From assembly GCA_025928645.1 (NCBI GenBank), contig JAICJD010000003.1, positions 1 through 56,069 of the forward strand: a stretch of DNA of 56,069 nt, written 5' to 3'. A program made the position numbers and the translations under genes. Shown here one piece after another: positions 1 to 7,900 of the stretch. The stretch is from Gemmatimonadales bacterium. GTDB lineage: Bacteria > Gemmatimonadota > Gemmatimonadetes > Gemmatimonadales > GWC2-71-9. Each line of letters starts with the position of its first letter. Position 1 is the stretch's first letter. The notes beneath the pieces are model-generated. The model was not told the DNA's origin and did not search any database. It worked only from the letters and a program-made list of their open reading frames with translations.

Positions 1-1
1 C

Positions 2-1390
2 GTATTCCTCGACAGCGCCGCGGGCAACGCCGACGCGCACCCGCTGGGCCGCTACTCCTTCCTCACGGCCGACCCCGCGCGCGTGGTGCGGAGCAAGGGT
101 CCGGTCACCGAGACCGGCGGCCCCGGCCGGGCGTGGACCGCAGTCGGCAGCGACCCGCTGCTCGCCGTGCGCGACCTGCTGGCGCCGTTCGCGGCCGACC
201 CGGTGCCCGGGCTTCCGCCGTTCCAGGGCGGAGCGGCCGGCTACATCGGCTACGACTACGGGTCGGTGCTCGAGCGTCTTCCATCCCCGCGGTTCGACGA
301 CCTGGCCATTCCCGACGTTGTGCTCGGACTGTACGACTGGGTGATCGCCTGGGACCACCAAGTGGGCACCGCGTGGATCGTGTCGACCGGACTGCCCGAG
401 ACCGGCGAGGCCCGGCTCGCGAGGGCGCGGGAGCGGCTCGCGATGGTGCGGGCCCGGCTCACGGGACCGGATCGCCATGGGGCGTCGCGGCCGCGGGCGC
501 AGGCCCCCCCGGATATCGAGGCGCCCTCGTATCCGGTGCAGGGTGTCGAAGGCGCGGCCGGGACCGGCCTTCGGTCCACCTTCACCCACCGCGGCTATCT
601 CGACGCAGTGACCCGGGTGCGGGACTACATCGTCGCGGGCGACATCTTTCAGGCCAACCTCTCGCAACGGTTCCAGGCGCCGCTCACCGAGCCCGCCTTC
701 GCGCTCTACGGCCGGCTTCGCCGGCGCAACCCCGCCGCGTTCGCCGCGTATCTCGACACCGGTGAGCTGCAGGTCATGAGCGCGTCGCCCGAGCGGTTCC
801 TCCGGCTGGACGAGAGCGGCCGCCAGGTGGAGTCCCGTCCCATCAAGGGCACGCGGCCGCGGGGACTGGGCCCGATGCACGACGCCGCCCTGGGCCGGGC
901 GCTGACGGAGAGCGACAAGGACCGGGCGGAGAACGTGATGATCGTGGACCTGCTCCGCAACGATCTGTCGCGCGTGTGCCGGCCCGGGACGGTCAGGGTG
1001 CCCGAGCTGTTCGCGCTCGAGCAGCATCCGACGGTGCACCACCTCGTCTCGACGGTGGTGGGCGAGCTCGACCCGGCGGCCGACGCGGTGGACCTGCTCC
1101 GGGCCGCGTTCCCGGGCGGGTCGATCACCGGGGCCCCGAAGGTGCGGGCCATGGAGATCATCGCCGAGCTGGAGCCGACGCGGCGCGGCGTGTACTGCGG
1201 CTCGATCGGCTATCTCTCGACCACGGGCGCGCTGGACACGAGCATCGTCATCCGCACCTATCTGGCGCTCCGAGGCCGGGTATACTTCCAGGCGGGCGGC
1301 GGGATCGTGGCGGACTCCGATCCCGAGCTCGAGTACCGCGAAACCCTGGACAAGGCGCAGGCGCTCATCGCCGCGCTGGCCCGCCCATGA
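2..1390 (+). CDS. pabB: Aminodeoxychorismate synthase component I (5' end outside window)
   Basis: Converts chorismate plus ammonia to 4-amino-4-deoxychorismate, the precursor of 4-aminobenzoate, in the cytoplasm. The frame is open to the left edge and already shows family sequence there (FLDSA, LGRYSFLTADP), so the gene starts upstream of the window; 462 residues are visible. Chorismate-binding landmarks are GYIGYDYG, FQANLSQRF, SASPERF, ESRPIKGTRPRG, DLLRNDLSRV and GGSITGAPK. The lysine in PIKGT is the PabB-type nucleophile; anthranilate synthase TrpE has alanine there, so PabB is preferred. The stop overlaps the pabA start (ATGA), implying translational coupling. Because beta-RFAP synthase lies two genes downstream, the product probably serves tetrahydromethanopterin as well as folate. 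Confidence 0.93.
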   Translation, partial: VFLDSAAGNADAHPLGRYSFLTADPARVVRSKGPVTETGGPGRAWTAVGSDPLLAVRDLLAPFAADPVPGLPPFQGGAAGYIGYDYGSVLERLPSPRFDDLAIPDVVLGLYDWVIAWDHQVGTAWIVSTGLPETGEARLARARERLAMVRARLTGPDRHGASRPRAQAPPDIEAPSYPVQGVEGAAGTGLRSTFTHRGYLDAVTRVRDYIVAGDIFQANLSQRFQAPLTEPAFALYGRLRRRNPAAFAAYLDTGELQVMSASPERFLRLDESGRQVESRPIKGTRPRGLGPMHDAALGRALTESDKDRAENVMIVDLLRNDLSRVCRPGTVRVPELFALEQHPTVHHLVSTVVGELDPAADAVDLLRAAFPGGSITGAPKVRAMEIIAELEPTRRGVYCGSIGYLSTTGALDTSIVIRTYLALRGRVYFQAGGGIVADSDPELEYRETLDKAQALIAALARP

Positions 1391-2061
1391 TCCTGCTGCT
1401 CGACAACTACGATTCCTTCGTCTATAACCTGGCCCGCTACGTCCGCGAGCTCGGCGGGACGCCGGAGGTGCACCGGCACGACGCGCTCACGGTGGACGAC
1501 GTGGCCGCGATGGCGCCCTCGCACATCATCATCTCGCCGGGACCCTGCTCGCCCACCGAGGCGGGGATCTCCACCGAGCTGGTGCGCCGGCTGGGCGCCA
1601 CCGTGCCGATCCTCGGCGTCTGCCTGGGGCACCAGTGCATCGGCGCGGCCTACGGGGCGGAGATCGTCCGCGCCGGCCGGCCGATGCACGGCAAGACCTC
1701 GCTCATCCACCACAAGGGCGGCGGACTGTTCCACAGCCTGCCCAATCCGTTCCGGGCCACCCGGTACCACTCGCTCGTCGTCGCGCCGGCGTCGGTGCCG
1801 CCCGAGCTCGAGGTGCTCGCCACCTCGGAGGACGGCGAGATCATGGCGGTGCGGCACGTGCGGCATCCGGTGCACGGCCTCCAGTTCCACCCCGAGTCGG
1901 TCCTGACCGAGCACGGCTACCGGCTGGTGGACCACTTCCTCCATGGCGTGCCCCGGGCGCCACGGACGGTTCCGCTGGCGGCCGACGGCGCGCTGGTGCC
2001 GGCGGGAGCGGGCCCGGGCACCCTGACATCGAACCCGCCGCCGGTGGACCTGGTGCGGTGA
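1387..2061 (+). CDS. pabA: Aminodeoxychorismate synthase glutamine amidotransferase (component II)
   Basis: Supplies ammonia from glutamine to PabB. The 224-residue protein is a class I glutamine amidotransferase: N-terminal LLLDNYDSFVYNL, oxyanion segment ISPGPCSP, nucleophile cysteine in GVCLGHQ, and the His/Glu pair in LQFHPES. The start ATG at 1387 overlaps the pabB stop. The family is shared with TrpG; adjacency to a PIKGT-type PabB decides for PabA, although such subunits can be amphibolic. A Pro/Ala-rich tail of about 30 residues follows the catalytic domain. Its last codon overlaps the next gene (GTGA). Confidence 0.92.
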   Translation: MILLLDNYDSFVYNLARYVRELGGTPEVHRHDALTVDDVAAMAPSHIIISPGPCSPTEAGISTELVRRLGATVPILGVCLGHQCIGAAYGAEIVRAGRPMHGKTSLIHHKGGGLFHSLPNPFRATRYHSLVVAPASVPPELEVLATSEDGEIMAVRHVRHPVHGLQFHPESVLTEHGYRLVDHFLHGVPRAPRTVPLAADGALVPAGAGPGTLTSNPPPVDLVR

Positions 2062-2603
2062 TCATCGAATGCATCGTGACCACGATGGCGCCCGACGGCG
2101 CGATCAACTTCGCGCCCATGGGCGTCGACTGGGGCGATGAGGTCATCGTCCTCAAGCCGTTTCTGGAGACCACCACCTTCCGGAACGTGCGGGCCGGCCG
2201 AGCGGCGGTCGTCAACCTCACCGACGACGTGATGCTGTTCGCGCAGGGGGCCATCTCGAGCCCGCAGTATCCCTGGACGCCGGCGGCGGTCGTGCGGGGC
2301 GCGGTGCTCGAGGCCGCATGTTCGTGGCGGGAGCTGGAGGTCGTGTCGATCGACGACACGCCCCCCCGGTCCCGGATCGAGGCCCGCGTGGTGCATCACG
2401 GCACCCGGCGAGAGTTCATCGGGTTCAACCGCGCGCGGCACGCGGTCCTCGAGGCGGCCATCCTGGCGACGCGGACCCACCTCATCCCGGCCGATGAGAT
2501 CCAGGCGGAGTTCGGGCGCCTGCAGGTGATCGTGGACAAGACGGCGGGCCCGAGGGAGCGGGAGGCGATGGCGCTCCTCACCGACCATGTCCGCGCCCGG
2601 TAG
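2058..2603 (+). CDS. DUF447 family protein (tetrahydromethanopterin-associated)
   Basis: A 181-residue protein starting at a GTG that overlaps the pabA stop. The N-terminus (IIECIVTTMAPDGAINFAPMG) and the later segment GFNRARHAVLEAAILATR match the DUF447 family, which has an FMN-binding split-barrel-like fold and is known from methanogens and H4MPT-using methylotrophs. Its biochemical role is not established. Position between pabA and beta-RFAP synthase supports a role in tetrahydromethanopterin synthesis. The end overlaps the next gene by 17 bases. No signal peptide is visible, so it is cytoplasmic. Confidence 0.8.
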   Translation: MIIECIVTTMAPDGAINFAPMGVDWGDEVIVLKPFLETTTFRNVRAGRAAVVNLTDDVMLFAQGAISSPQYPWTPAAVVRGAVLEAACSWRELEVVSIDDTPPRSRIEARVVHHGTRREFIGFNRARHAVLEAAILATRTHLIPADEIQAEFGRLQVIVDKTAGPREREAMALLTDHVRAR

Positions 2604-3564
2604 CGTCTTCGTCGAGGCCGCGGCGAGGCTGCACTTCGGCGTGCTGGACCTGCGTGGATCGCTCGGTCGTCGGTTCGGCGGGCTGGGCGCGGCGGTGCCG
2701 GCGCCCTCGCTCCTGCTCGAGGCGGCGCGGGAGCCCGGGGTGAGCGCGGAGGGGCCCGACGCCGAGCGGGTGGCGGCGTTCGCGACCCGCTTTCTCGAGG
2801 GCAAGGGTCTCACGGGGGGCGCCCGCTTCACGGTACACCGCACCATCCCGGCGCACAGCGGATTGGGCTCAGGCACGCAGCTCGGGCTCGCGGTGGGCCG
2901 CGCGCTGGCCGAGCTCTACGCTCTGCCGGTCGATCCGGTGGATCTGGCCAGAGCCGTCGGCCGCGGCCGCCGCTCGGCGATCGGCACCTGGACATTCGCG
3001 CTAGGGGGCTTCATTGTCGAAGGTGGCCGCCGTCCCGGGTCGGACGCGATCTCCCCCTTGCTCGCCAGATTCGCGATGCCCGAGCGCTGGCGGTGCGTCG
3101 TCGCGGTGCCCGACGGGGCGCCCGGTCTGAGCGGCGAAGCGGAGGCCGCCGCGTTCGAGCGGATGCCGGCGCCGCCCGAGCGCGAGGTCGAGCGCGTGGC
3201 CCATCTGGTTCTGATGCAGCTGCTCCCGGGGCTGGCGGAGGCGGACCTCGTGAGCTTCGGGGCGGCGCTCACGGAGATCCAGCGGATCACCGGGGCCTGG
3301 TTCTCGAGCGCCCAGGGCGGCGCCTTCGCGCCCGGCCCTTCCTCGACCCTGGTGCGGCGGATGGTCGAATGGGGCGCGGCCGGCGTGGGCCAGAGCTCCT
3401 GGGGGCCCGCGGTATACGGGATCGTCGCGGATGCCGCGGAAGGGCGCGACCTCGCGCGCCGCGCCGCCGCCCTGCTGGGCGACGCGGGCCGGGTTTTCGA
3501 GGGCGGATTTGCACGCGCCGGCGCCCGGATCTGGCGAACGGAAACGGCCGGAATTCGTGATTGA
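2587..3564 (+). CDS. mptG: Beta-ribofuranosylaminobenzene 5'-phosphate synthase (beta-RFAP synthase)
   Basis: Condenses 4-aminobenzoate with phosphoribosyl pyrophosphate, releasing CO2 and pyrophosphate: the first committed step of tetrahydromethanopterin synthesis. The 325-residue protein belongs to the GHMP-kinase-like family. Visible landmarks are ARLHFGVLDL near residue 13, the glycine-rich GHMP loop PAHSGLGSGTQ, the diagnostic GRGRRSAIGTW segment, and a C-terminal SSWGPAVYGI. Start ATG 2587 lies inside the end of the DUF447 gene. The stop codon overlaps the -35 box of the promoter at 3561. The link to pabBA gives a self-contained pABA-to-RFAP route. Confidence 0.88.
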   Translation: MSAPGSVFVEAAARLHFGVLDLRGSLGRRFGGLGAAVPAPSLLLEAAREPGVSAEGPDAERVAAFATRFLEGKGLTGGARFTVHRTIPAHSGLGSGTQLGLAVGRALAELYALPVDPVDLARAVGRGRRSAIGTWTFALGGFIVEGGRRPGSDAISPLLARFAMPERWRCVVAVPDGAPGLSGEAEAAAFERMPAPPEREVERVAHLVLMQLLPGLAEADLVSFGAALTEIQRITGAWFSSAQGGAFAPGPSSTLVRRMVEWGAAGVGQSSWGPAVYGIVADAAEGRDLARRAAALLGDAGRVFEGGFARAGARIWRTETAGIRD

Positions 3565-3589
3565 CAGTTCATTTTGCACGATGTATACT
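3561..3589 (+). promoter_or_regulatory. Consensus sigma-70 promoter upstream of xoxF leader
   Basis: A perfect -35 hexamer TTGACA (3561-3566) and a near-perfect -10 TATACT (3584-3589) are separated by exactly 17 bases. The predicted start is near 3596. No convincing gene begins for about 690 bases, so it should drive a long leader or a separate small RNA. The -35 overlaps the stop codon of the beta-RFAP synthase gene. Confidence 0.75.
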
Positions 3590-4280
3590 GGCCCCTCTAA
3601 GCCTCCCGCAGTCGGCGACTTGGCTGACCTTGACGATCGTAGTGCCGCGCCCGACTGATCCGGGACCGCCCCGCGTCCTTCGGGCGGAAGCATGAGAGAT
3701 TATTCAGGCGGCGGAATATTTCGGCGCCTCCCCAACTGCAGTTCTTTAACCAGCACAACGTGGGTCAGCGGCGACGCTGAGGGGTGAGATGGGCTTGTTC
3801 CCGTTCGCTTCCACGGTTGGCACGATGTGGTATTCCTGGTGGCCCGACGCGCTCGCGCCCTCGGGCCCCGTGCTGCGCCGTGTCTCCCTCCGTTCGCCCT
3901 TCGGTTGGTTCCGTCCCTCCTTCAGTTTTGCCTCGTGCCTGACGACAGCCCGGTGCCCTGACGCCGTGGCGCGCCCCGCGGGCATCCACGGCGGCGTCTC
4001 GAGGCGTACTTCAGGGCAAACCCTCTCCCGCAGCGAGCACGGGGACCGCGCGATGGCCGAGCGGAGTCCACCGTCATCGCTCCGGCCGCCCTGCTAGTCG
4101 CAGGTCGCGCCGCCGGTCGGCACGAGCGGGACTCGAGCCCAGTCGCCGTCTCCGCCGTCCGGCAGGCGCAGCATGCAGGGGCAGCATGCATCGGCAGCAC
4201 GCGTCACCCGGCAGCACAGTCCGCACGTGGCAACGGAATGCAGTAGAGCAGTAGAACCACCCTTCATCCTGAGGTCAGTT
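3590..4280 (+). other. Long untranslated leader or ncRNA region before xoxF
   Basis: About 690 bases with no supported gene. Short open frames exist (for example 3789-4097), but their compositions are low-complexity and match no family I recognise. Visible structure includes a CCGCCC/GGGCGG hairpin at about 3667-3688 with a TTC-rich loop, and pyrimidine-rich tracts near 3890-3930. Four direct GCAGCAYG repeats lie at 4168-4220, just before the gene. I could not match it to RNase P, tmRNA, 6S, SRP RNA or a known riboswitch. It probably carries xoxF regulation, either as a structured 5' leader or an independent RNA. Confidence 0.45.
4168..4220 (+). repeat. Four short direct repeats upstream of xoxF
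   Basis: GCAGCATGCA occurs at 4168-4177 and 4181-4190, followed by GCAGCACGCG at 4194-4203 and GCAGCACAGT at 4211-4220. Spacings are 13, 13 and 17 bases. The cluster ends about 60 bases before the xoxF start. It could be an operator for a regulator of methanol dehydrogenase or an RNA-binding array; this is inference. Confidence 0.4.
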
Positions 4281-6164
4281 ATGAACCGTTTTACGCAGAA
4301 GGTGCTGTCCGGCGGCATCGCGGCGGGGCTGAGTTTGGCCGTCGCGGGGTCCGCCAGCGCCCAGGCAGCGCGTTCAGGGGCTTGGACCCTGAATGCGAAA
4401 GAGGGCGAGTGGACGATGACCGGGCGCGATTACAGCTTGCAGCGTTTCAGTCCGCTCAAGCAGATCACGACCTCGAACGTCGCCGAGCTGCGGCCCGTCT
4501 GGTCGTTCTCGACCGGCACGCTGCGCGGCCATGAGGGCAATCCGCTCGTCATCGGGACCACGATGTACGTCAACACGTCCTTCCCGAACATCGTGTATGC
4601 GCTCGATCTCTCGAAGCCGGGCGCCCCGCAGATCTGGAAGTACGTGCCCAACCAGTCGCCCGACGCGATTCCAATCGCGTGCTGCGACCTGGTGAACCGC
4701 GGCACCGCCTACAGCCCGAGCGGGAAGATCTACATCCAGGCGCTGCAGGGTGAGCTCATCGCCCTCGACGCCAAGAGCGGCAAGGAGCTGTGGAAGGCCA
4801 AGCACCCGGATCACTCCAACGCCGGCGTCGAGGCCAACGGCTACAAGCAGGGCGCCACGATGACCAACGCCCCGATCTACATCAAGAGCAAGTCGGGCAA
4901 GGAAATGGTCATCATGGGGATCTCCGGCGGTGAGTTCGGCGTGCGCGGCCGGGTGACGGCGGTCGACGCCAACACCGGCGAGCACCTGTGGACCGCCTAC
5001 AGCACGGGCCCGGACAACGAAGTCCTCATCGACGGCGACGCGAACGCGAACTATCCGTCGCACAAGGGCAAGGACCTCGGCGTCTCGACCTGGCAGGGCG
5101 ACGAGTGGAAGCGCGGCGGCGGCACCACCTGGGGCTGGTACTCCTACGACCCGGACTCCGACACCTACTACTACAGCGTCGGCAACCCGGGCACGTGGAA
5201 CCCCGACCAGCGGCCGGGCGACAACAAGTGGTCGATGACCATCTTCGCACGTAACCCGGACAACGGGCATGCGAAGTGGGCCTATCAGATGACCCCCCAC
5301 GATGAGTGGGACTATGACGGTGTGAACGAGAACGTGCTGTTCGAGAACGGCGGCAAGAAGCTGCTCGCCCACTTCGACCGGAACGGCATCGGCTACACCG
5401 TCGATCGCACCAACGGCAAGGTCCTCGTGGCCAACGCGTTCGGCCCGATCAACTGGGCCAAGAGCGGCGGCACGGGCACCCCGGTCGAGGGCGTGGTCGA
5501 GACCGGCGTCCCGGTGAAGGATCCGAAGTACGGCACCTCCTCGAAGAAGAACGGCGAGGGCATCTGCCCGGCCGCCATCGGCTTCAAGGATCAGCAGCCG
5601 TCGGCGTACTCGCCGATGACCGGCATGTTCTACGTCCCGACGAACCACATCTGCATGGACTATGAGGGCGTCGAGGTGAAGTACACGGCCGGCCAGCCGT
5701 ACGTCGGCGCGATCGTGCGGATGTTCCCGGGCCCGGGCGGCAACCGTGGCCGGTTCATCTCGTGGGATCCGATGAAGGGCAAGGTCAACTGGGAGATCAA
5801 GGAGAACCTGGCCGCGTACGGTGGCGCGCTCACCACGGCCGGTGGCCTGGTCTTCTACGGCACCATGGAGGGCTGGCTCAAGGGCGTCGACCAGAAGAGC
5901 GGCAAGGTCCTCTGGCAGTTCAAGACCCCCTCGGGCATCATCGGCAACCCGATGAGCTATCTCGGGCCGGACGGCCAGCAGTACATCGCCGTCTACTCGG
6001 GCATCGGCGGCTGGGCCGGTATCGGCGTGGCCGCGGGCATCGGGGCGGAAGACCCGACCGCCGGTCTCGGCGCGCTCGGCGCCTTCGGCGACGCCGGCCA
6101 GTTCAGCAACCAGGGCGGCGTCATGACCGTGTTCGGGCTCAAGAACATGGCGATGGGCAAGTAG
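4281..6164 (+). CDS. xoxF: Lanthanide-type PQQ methanol dehydrogenase XoxF
   Basis: Periplasmic quinoprotein that oxidises methanol to formaldehyde or formate using PQQ and a lanthanide ion. The 627-residue protein has a signal peptide ending near SASAQA (residue 28) and the eight-bladed quinoprotein propeller. Expected active-site residues are present: adjacent cysteines C134-C135, metal ligands E218 and N302, catalytic D344, and D346 two residues later (WDYD). That extra aspartate is the lanthanide-coordinating residue that separates XoxF from calcium-type MxaF, which has alanine there. ATG 4281 follows a GAGG ribosome site at 4271-4274; upstream in-frame codons look untranslated. xoxJ and a xoxG-like cytochrome follow, as in other xox clusters. 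Confidence 0.95.
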   Translation: MNRFTQKVLSGGIAAGLSLAVAGSASAQAARSGAWTLNAKEGEWTMTGRDYSLQRFSPLKQITTSNVAELRPVWSFSTGTLRGHEGNPLVIGTTMYVNTSFPNIVYALDLSKPGAPQIWKYVPNQSPDAIPIACCDLVNRGTAYSPSGKIYIQALQGELIALDAKSGKELWKAKHPDHSNAGVEANGYKQGATMTNAPIYIKSKSGKEMVIMGISGGEFGVRGRVTAVDANTGEHLWTAYSTGPDNEVLIDGDANANYPSHKGKDLGVSTWQGDEWKRGGGTTWGWYSYDPDSDTYYYSVGNPGTWNPDQRPGDNKWSMTIFARNPDNGHAKWAYQMTPHDEWDYDGVNENVLFENGGKKLLAHFDRNGIGYTVDRTNGKVLVANAFGPINWAKSGGTGTPVEGVVETGVPVKDPKYGTSSKKNGEGICPAAIGFKDQQPSAYSPMTGMFYVPTNHICMDYEGVEVKYTAGQPYVGAIVRMFPGPGGNRGRFISWDPMKGKVNWEIKENLAAYGGALTTAGGLVFYGTMEGWLKGVDQKSGKVLWQFKTPSGIIGNPMSYLGPDGQQYIAVYSGIGGWAGIGVAAGIGAEDPTAGLGALGAFGDAGQFSNQGGVMTVFGLKNMAMGK

Positions 6165-6183
6165 CACCGCCGGACCCCGCGGC

Positions 6184-6268
6184 GGCCGGAGGGAGTAGCC
6201 TCCGGCCCCGAGGGGGGTAGATTACGAAGTGAGCACGGCGCCGGGGCGCGGTCAGCTCCGGCGCCGTG
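6184..6268 (+). terminator. Tandem hairpins between xoxF and xoxJ
   Basis: The first hairpin pairs GGCCGGAGG (6184-6192) with CCTCCGGCC (6199-6207). The second pairs CACGGCGCCGG (6234-6244) with CCGGCGCCGTG (6258-6268) and is followed by GTCTTTC. Neither has a long T-run, so they may act as partial terminators, or as mRNA stabilisers that keep xoxF transcripts more abundant than the accessory genes. A TAGATT -10-like element lies between them (about 6218-6223). Confidence 0.5.
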
Positions 6269-6296
6269 GTCTTTCGGACTCGACAAGGATGCTACG

Positions 6297-7214
6297 ATGT
6301 CGCGACAAGCTCATTGGACGTGGATGCTTCTTGTGGCGGGCGGCGGGCTTCTCTGGGCCGCGCCGGCCAGTGCCCAACGTCCCGCTCCGCTTACCGCCGG
6401 CCTGCTGCGGGTTTGCGCCGATCCCGACAACATGCCCTTCTCCAACCAGAAGGGCGAAGGCTACGAGAACAAGATCGCCGAGCTCATCACAAAGACGTGG
6501 GACTCGAAGCTCGAATACGTGTGGTGGCCGATACGCCGGGGCTACTATCGCATGCTGAACGGCACCTATTGCGATCTCGTGATCGAGTCGCCCGCCGGGC
6601 TCGACATGGCGGGGACCACCAAGCCGTATTACCGGTCGGGCTACGCGTTCGTGAGCCGGAAGGGCAGCGGCCTCGAGGACATCAACTCGCTGGATGATCC
6701 CCGGCTCAAGAAGCTCAAGATCGGGGTCAATCTGTTCGTGTCCTCCGACGGCGAGCATTCCCCACCGGAGATGGCCCTCAGCCAGCACGGCGTCGTCGGC
6801 AACCTCAAGGGCTACAACGTCTCGTACGACGAAAACATCCGGCCCGAGGACATCATCAACGGGGTCGCGAAGAAGGATGTGGATGTGGCGATCGTGTGGG
6901 GGCCCATGGCCGGATACTTCGTGAAGCGGTCACAGGTACCGCTGGTGCTCACGCCGATTGCGGTCGCGGTGGATTCGGTAAGCGGCTTCCCCATGCAATA
7001 CAACATCGGCATGGCGCTCCGCCGGCGGGACCACGAGCTGCGCGACAGCCTGAATACCTTTCTGGACCGGCACCAGTCGGAAATCCAGGCTCTGCTGAGA
7101 GAATATTCGGTCCCGACCACTCCTATCGTGCAGGAAAAGAAGGAAGGGGAGAAGTCCAGCGCGGAAACGCCGAATCCCGCAGCCGATTCCGCCAAGGTCG
7201 CCGGACGACACTAG
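6297..7214 (+). CDS. xoxJ: XoxJ periplasmic solute-binding-like protein
   Basis: Essential accessory protein of XoxF methanol dehydrogenases, proposed to help activate the apoenzyme in the periplasm. The 305-residue protein has a signal peptide (residues 1-26, ending ASAQ) and an SBP_bac_3-like fold starting LRVCADPDNMPFSN, then GEGYENKIAEL, typical of MxaJ/XoxJ. The C-terminus is an extra Lys/Glu/Ala-rich tail. ATG 6297 is preceded by an AAGGA ribosome site (6284-6288). It sits 132 bases after xoxF, behind two hairpins, and before the cytochrome gene. Confidence 0.9.
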   Translation: MSRQAHWTWMLLVAGGGLLWAAPASAQRPAPLTAGLLRVCADPDNMPFSNQKGEGYENKIAELITKTWDSKLEYVWWPIRRGYYRMLNGTYCDLVIESPAGLDMAGTTKPYYRSGYAFVSRKGSGLEDINSLDDPRLKKLKIGVNLFVSSDGEHSPPEMALSQHGVVGNLKGYNVSYDENIRPEDIINGVAKKDVDVAIVWGPMAGYFVKRSQVPLVLTPIAVAVDSVSGFPMQYNIGMALRRRDHELRDSLNTFLDRHQSEIQALLREYSVPTTPIVQEKKEGEKSSAETPNPAADSAKVAGRH

Positions 7215-7312
7215 GGTCCGCGAAGCCTCTGGCACGACGTATTCAACTCTCGAAGCCGCTGGCCATGGTCGGCCGGAGCCTACCCTCTCTCACGAAAGGA
7301 CTCCGTCAGCGC

Positions 7313-7750
7313 ATGCGTTCGTCTCTCTCCGCTGTCCGCCTGCTCATGCTTGGCGCGTGGGTCGCCGCCGGTGCCGCTACCGTGAGCACCCGCGCCGAGG
7401 CCCAGGAGCTCCGTGACGCCTACCACCATGCCCCGCGCGATACCGTGGACCAGGCCACCTACGACGGCTGGAAGCAGTTCAACCTCAACTGCGCCCGCTG
7501 CCACGGGGAGGACGCCCTGGGCACGACGATCGCGCCGCACCTCATCATGTCGCTCAAGCCGGACGGCCCGATCAACACCAAGGAGCTGTTCGTGCAGACG
7601 GTGTGCGCCGGGCGGCCCGCCAAGGGGATGCCCTCGTGGTGCGCCCTCGGCCTCGATATGAACAAGATCAACGACATCTATCTGTACGTGAAAGGACGGA
7701 GCGACGCAAAGCTCTCCCCGGGCCGACCAGCGCTCAAACCCGCGGGCTGA
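7313..7750 (+). CDS. xoxG: XoxG-like c-type cytochrome (electron acceptor of XoxF)
   Basis: A 145-residue exported monohaem cytochrome c, likely the direct electron acceptor of XoxF. The signal peptide ends near AEAQ (residue 31). The haem site is CARCH at residues 60-64. A methionine in KGMPSW is the probable distal ligand, and a second Cys pair (VCAG, WCAL) may form a disulfide. ATG 7313 is chosen because AAAGGA lies at 7295-7300 and a clean signal peptide begins there; an in-frame ATG at 7265 is possible. It is shorter than many XoxG proteins, so the name rests on context. Confidence 0.78.
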   Translation: MRSSLSAVRLLMLGAWVAAGAATVSTRAEAQELRDAYHHAPRDTVDQATYDGWKQFNLNCARCHGEDALGTTIAPHLIMSLKPDGPINTKELFVQTVCAGRPAKGMPSWCALGLDMNKINDIYLYVKGRSDAKLSPGRPALKPAG

Positions 7751-7773
7751 CCCCGCTCCTCCTCCCTTCCCGA

Positions 7774-7806
7774 CGGGACCGCCCAGCGCGGTCCCGCCGG
7801 CGTTTT
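7774..7806 (+). terminator. Rho-independent terminator after the xoxFJG set
   Basis: Stem CGGGACCGC (7774-7782) pairs with GCGGTCCCG (7788-7796) around a 5-base loop, followed by CCGGCG and TTTT (7803-7806). It closes the xoxFJG transcription unit; the next gene starts about 95 bases later. Confidence 0.65.
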
Positions 7807-7900
7807 CGGGGGCCTTCCGTTGGCCAACCGCCCGAACCACCCCTATGTTGCCGGAAGGCGGCGGCGAACGCCGGCGCCCGACCTCGAACCCGGGTTCGCC

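Noticed and set aside
2-1390. Anthranilate synthase component I (TrpE)
   Set aside because: The active-site motif is PIKGT with lysine, the PabB form, and the neighbours are H4MPT genes rather than trp genes.
3789-4097. A 102-residue open frame in the xoxF leader
   Set aside because: No ribosome site, no recognised domain, unlikely amino-acid mix (Arg/Ser/Pro-rich), and opposite-strand frames are equally open, as expected in high-GC non-coding DNA.
3590-4280. RNase P RNA, tmRNA, 6S RNA or SRP RNA
   Set aside because: Conserved motifs for these RNAs (for example the tmRNA CCA end or the RNase P GAGGAAAGUC box) were not found.
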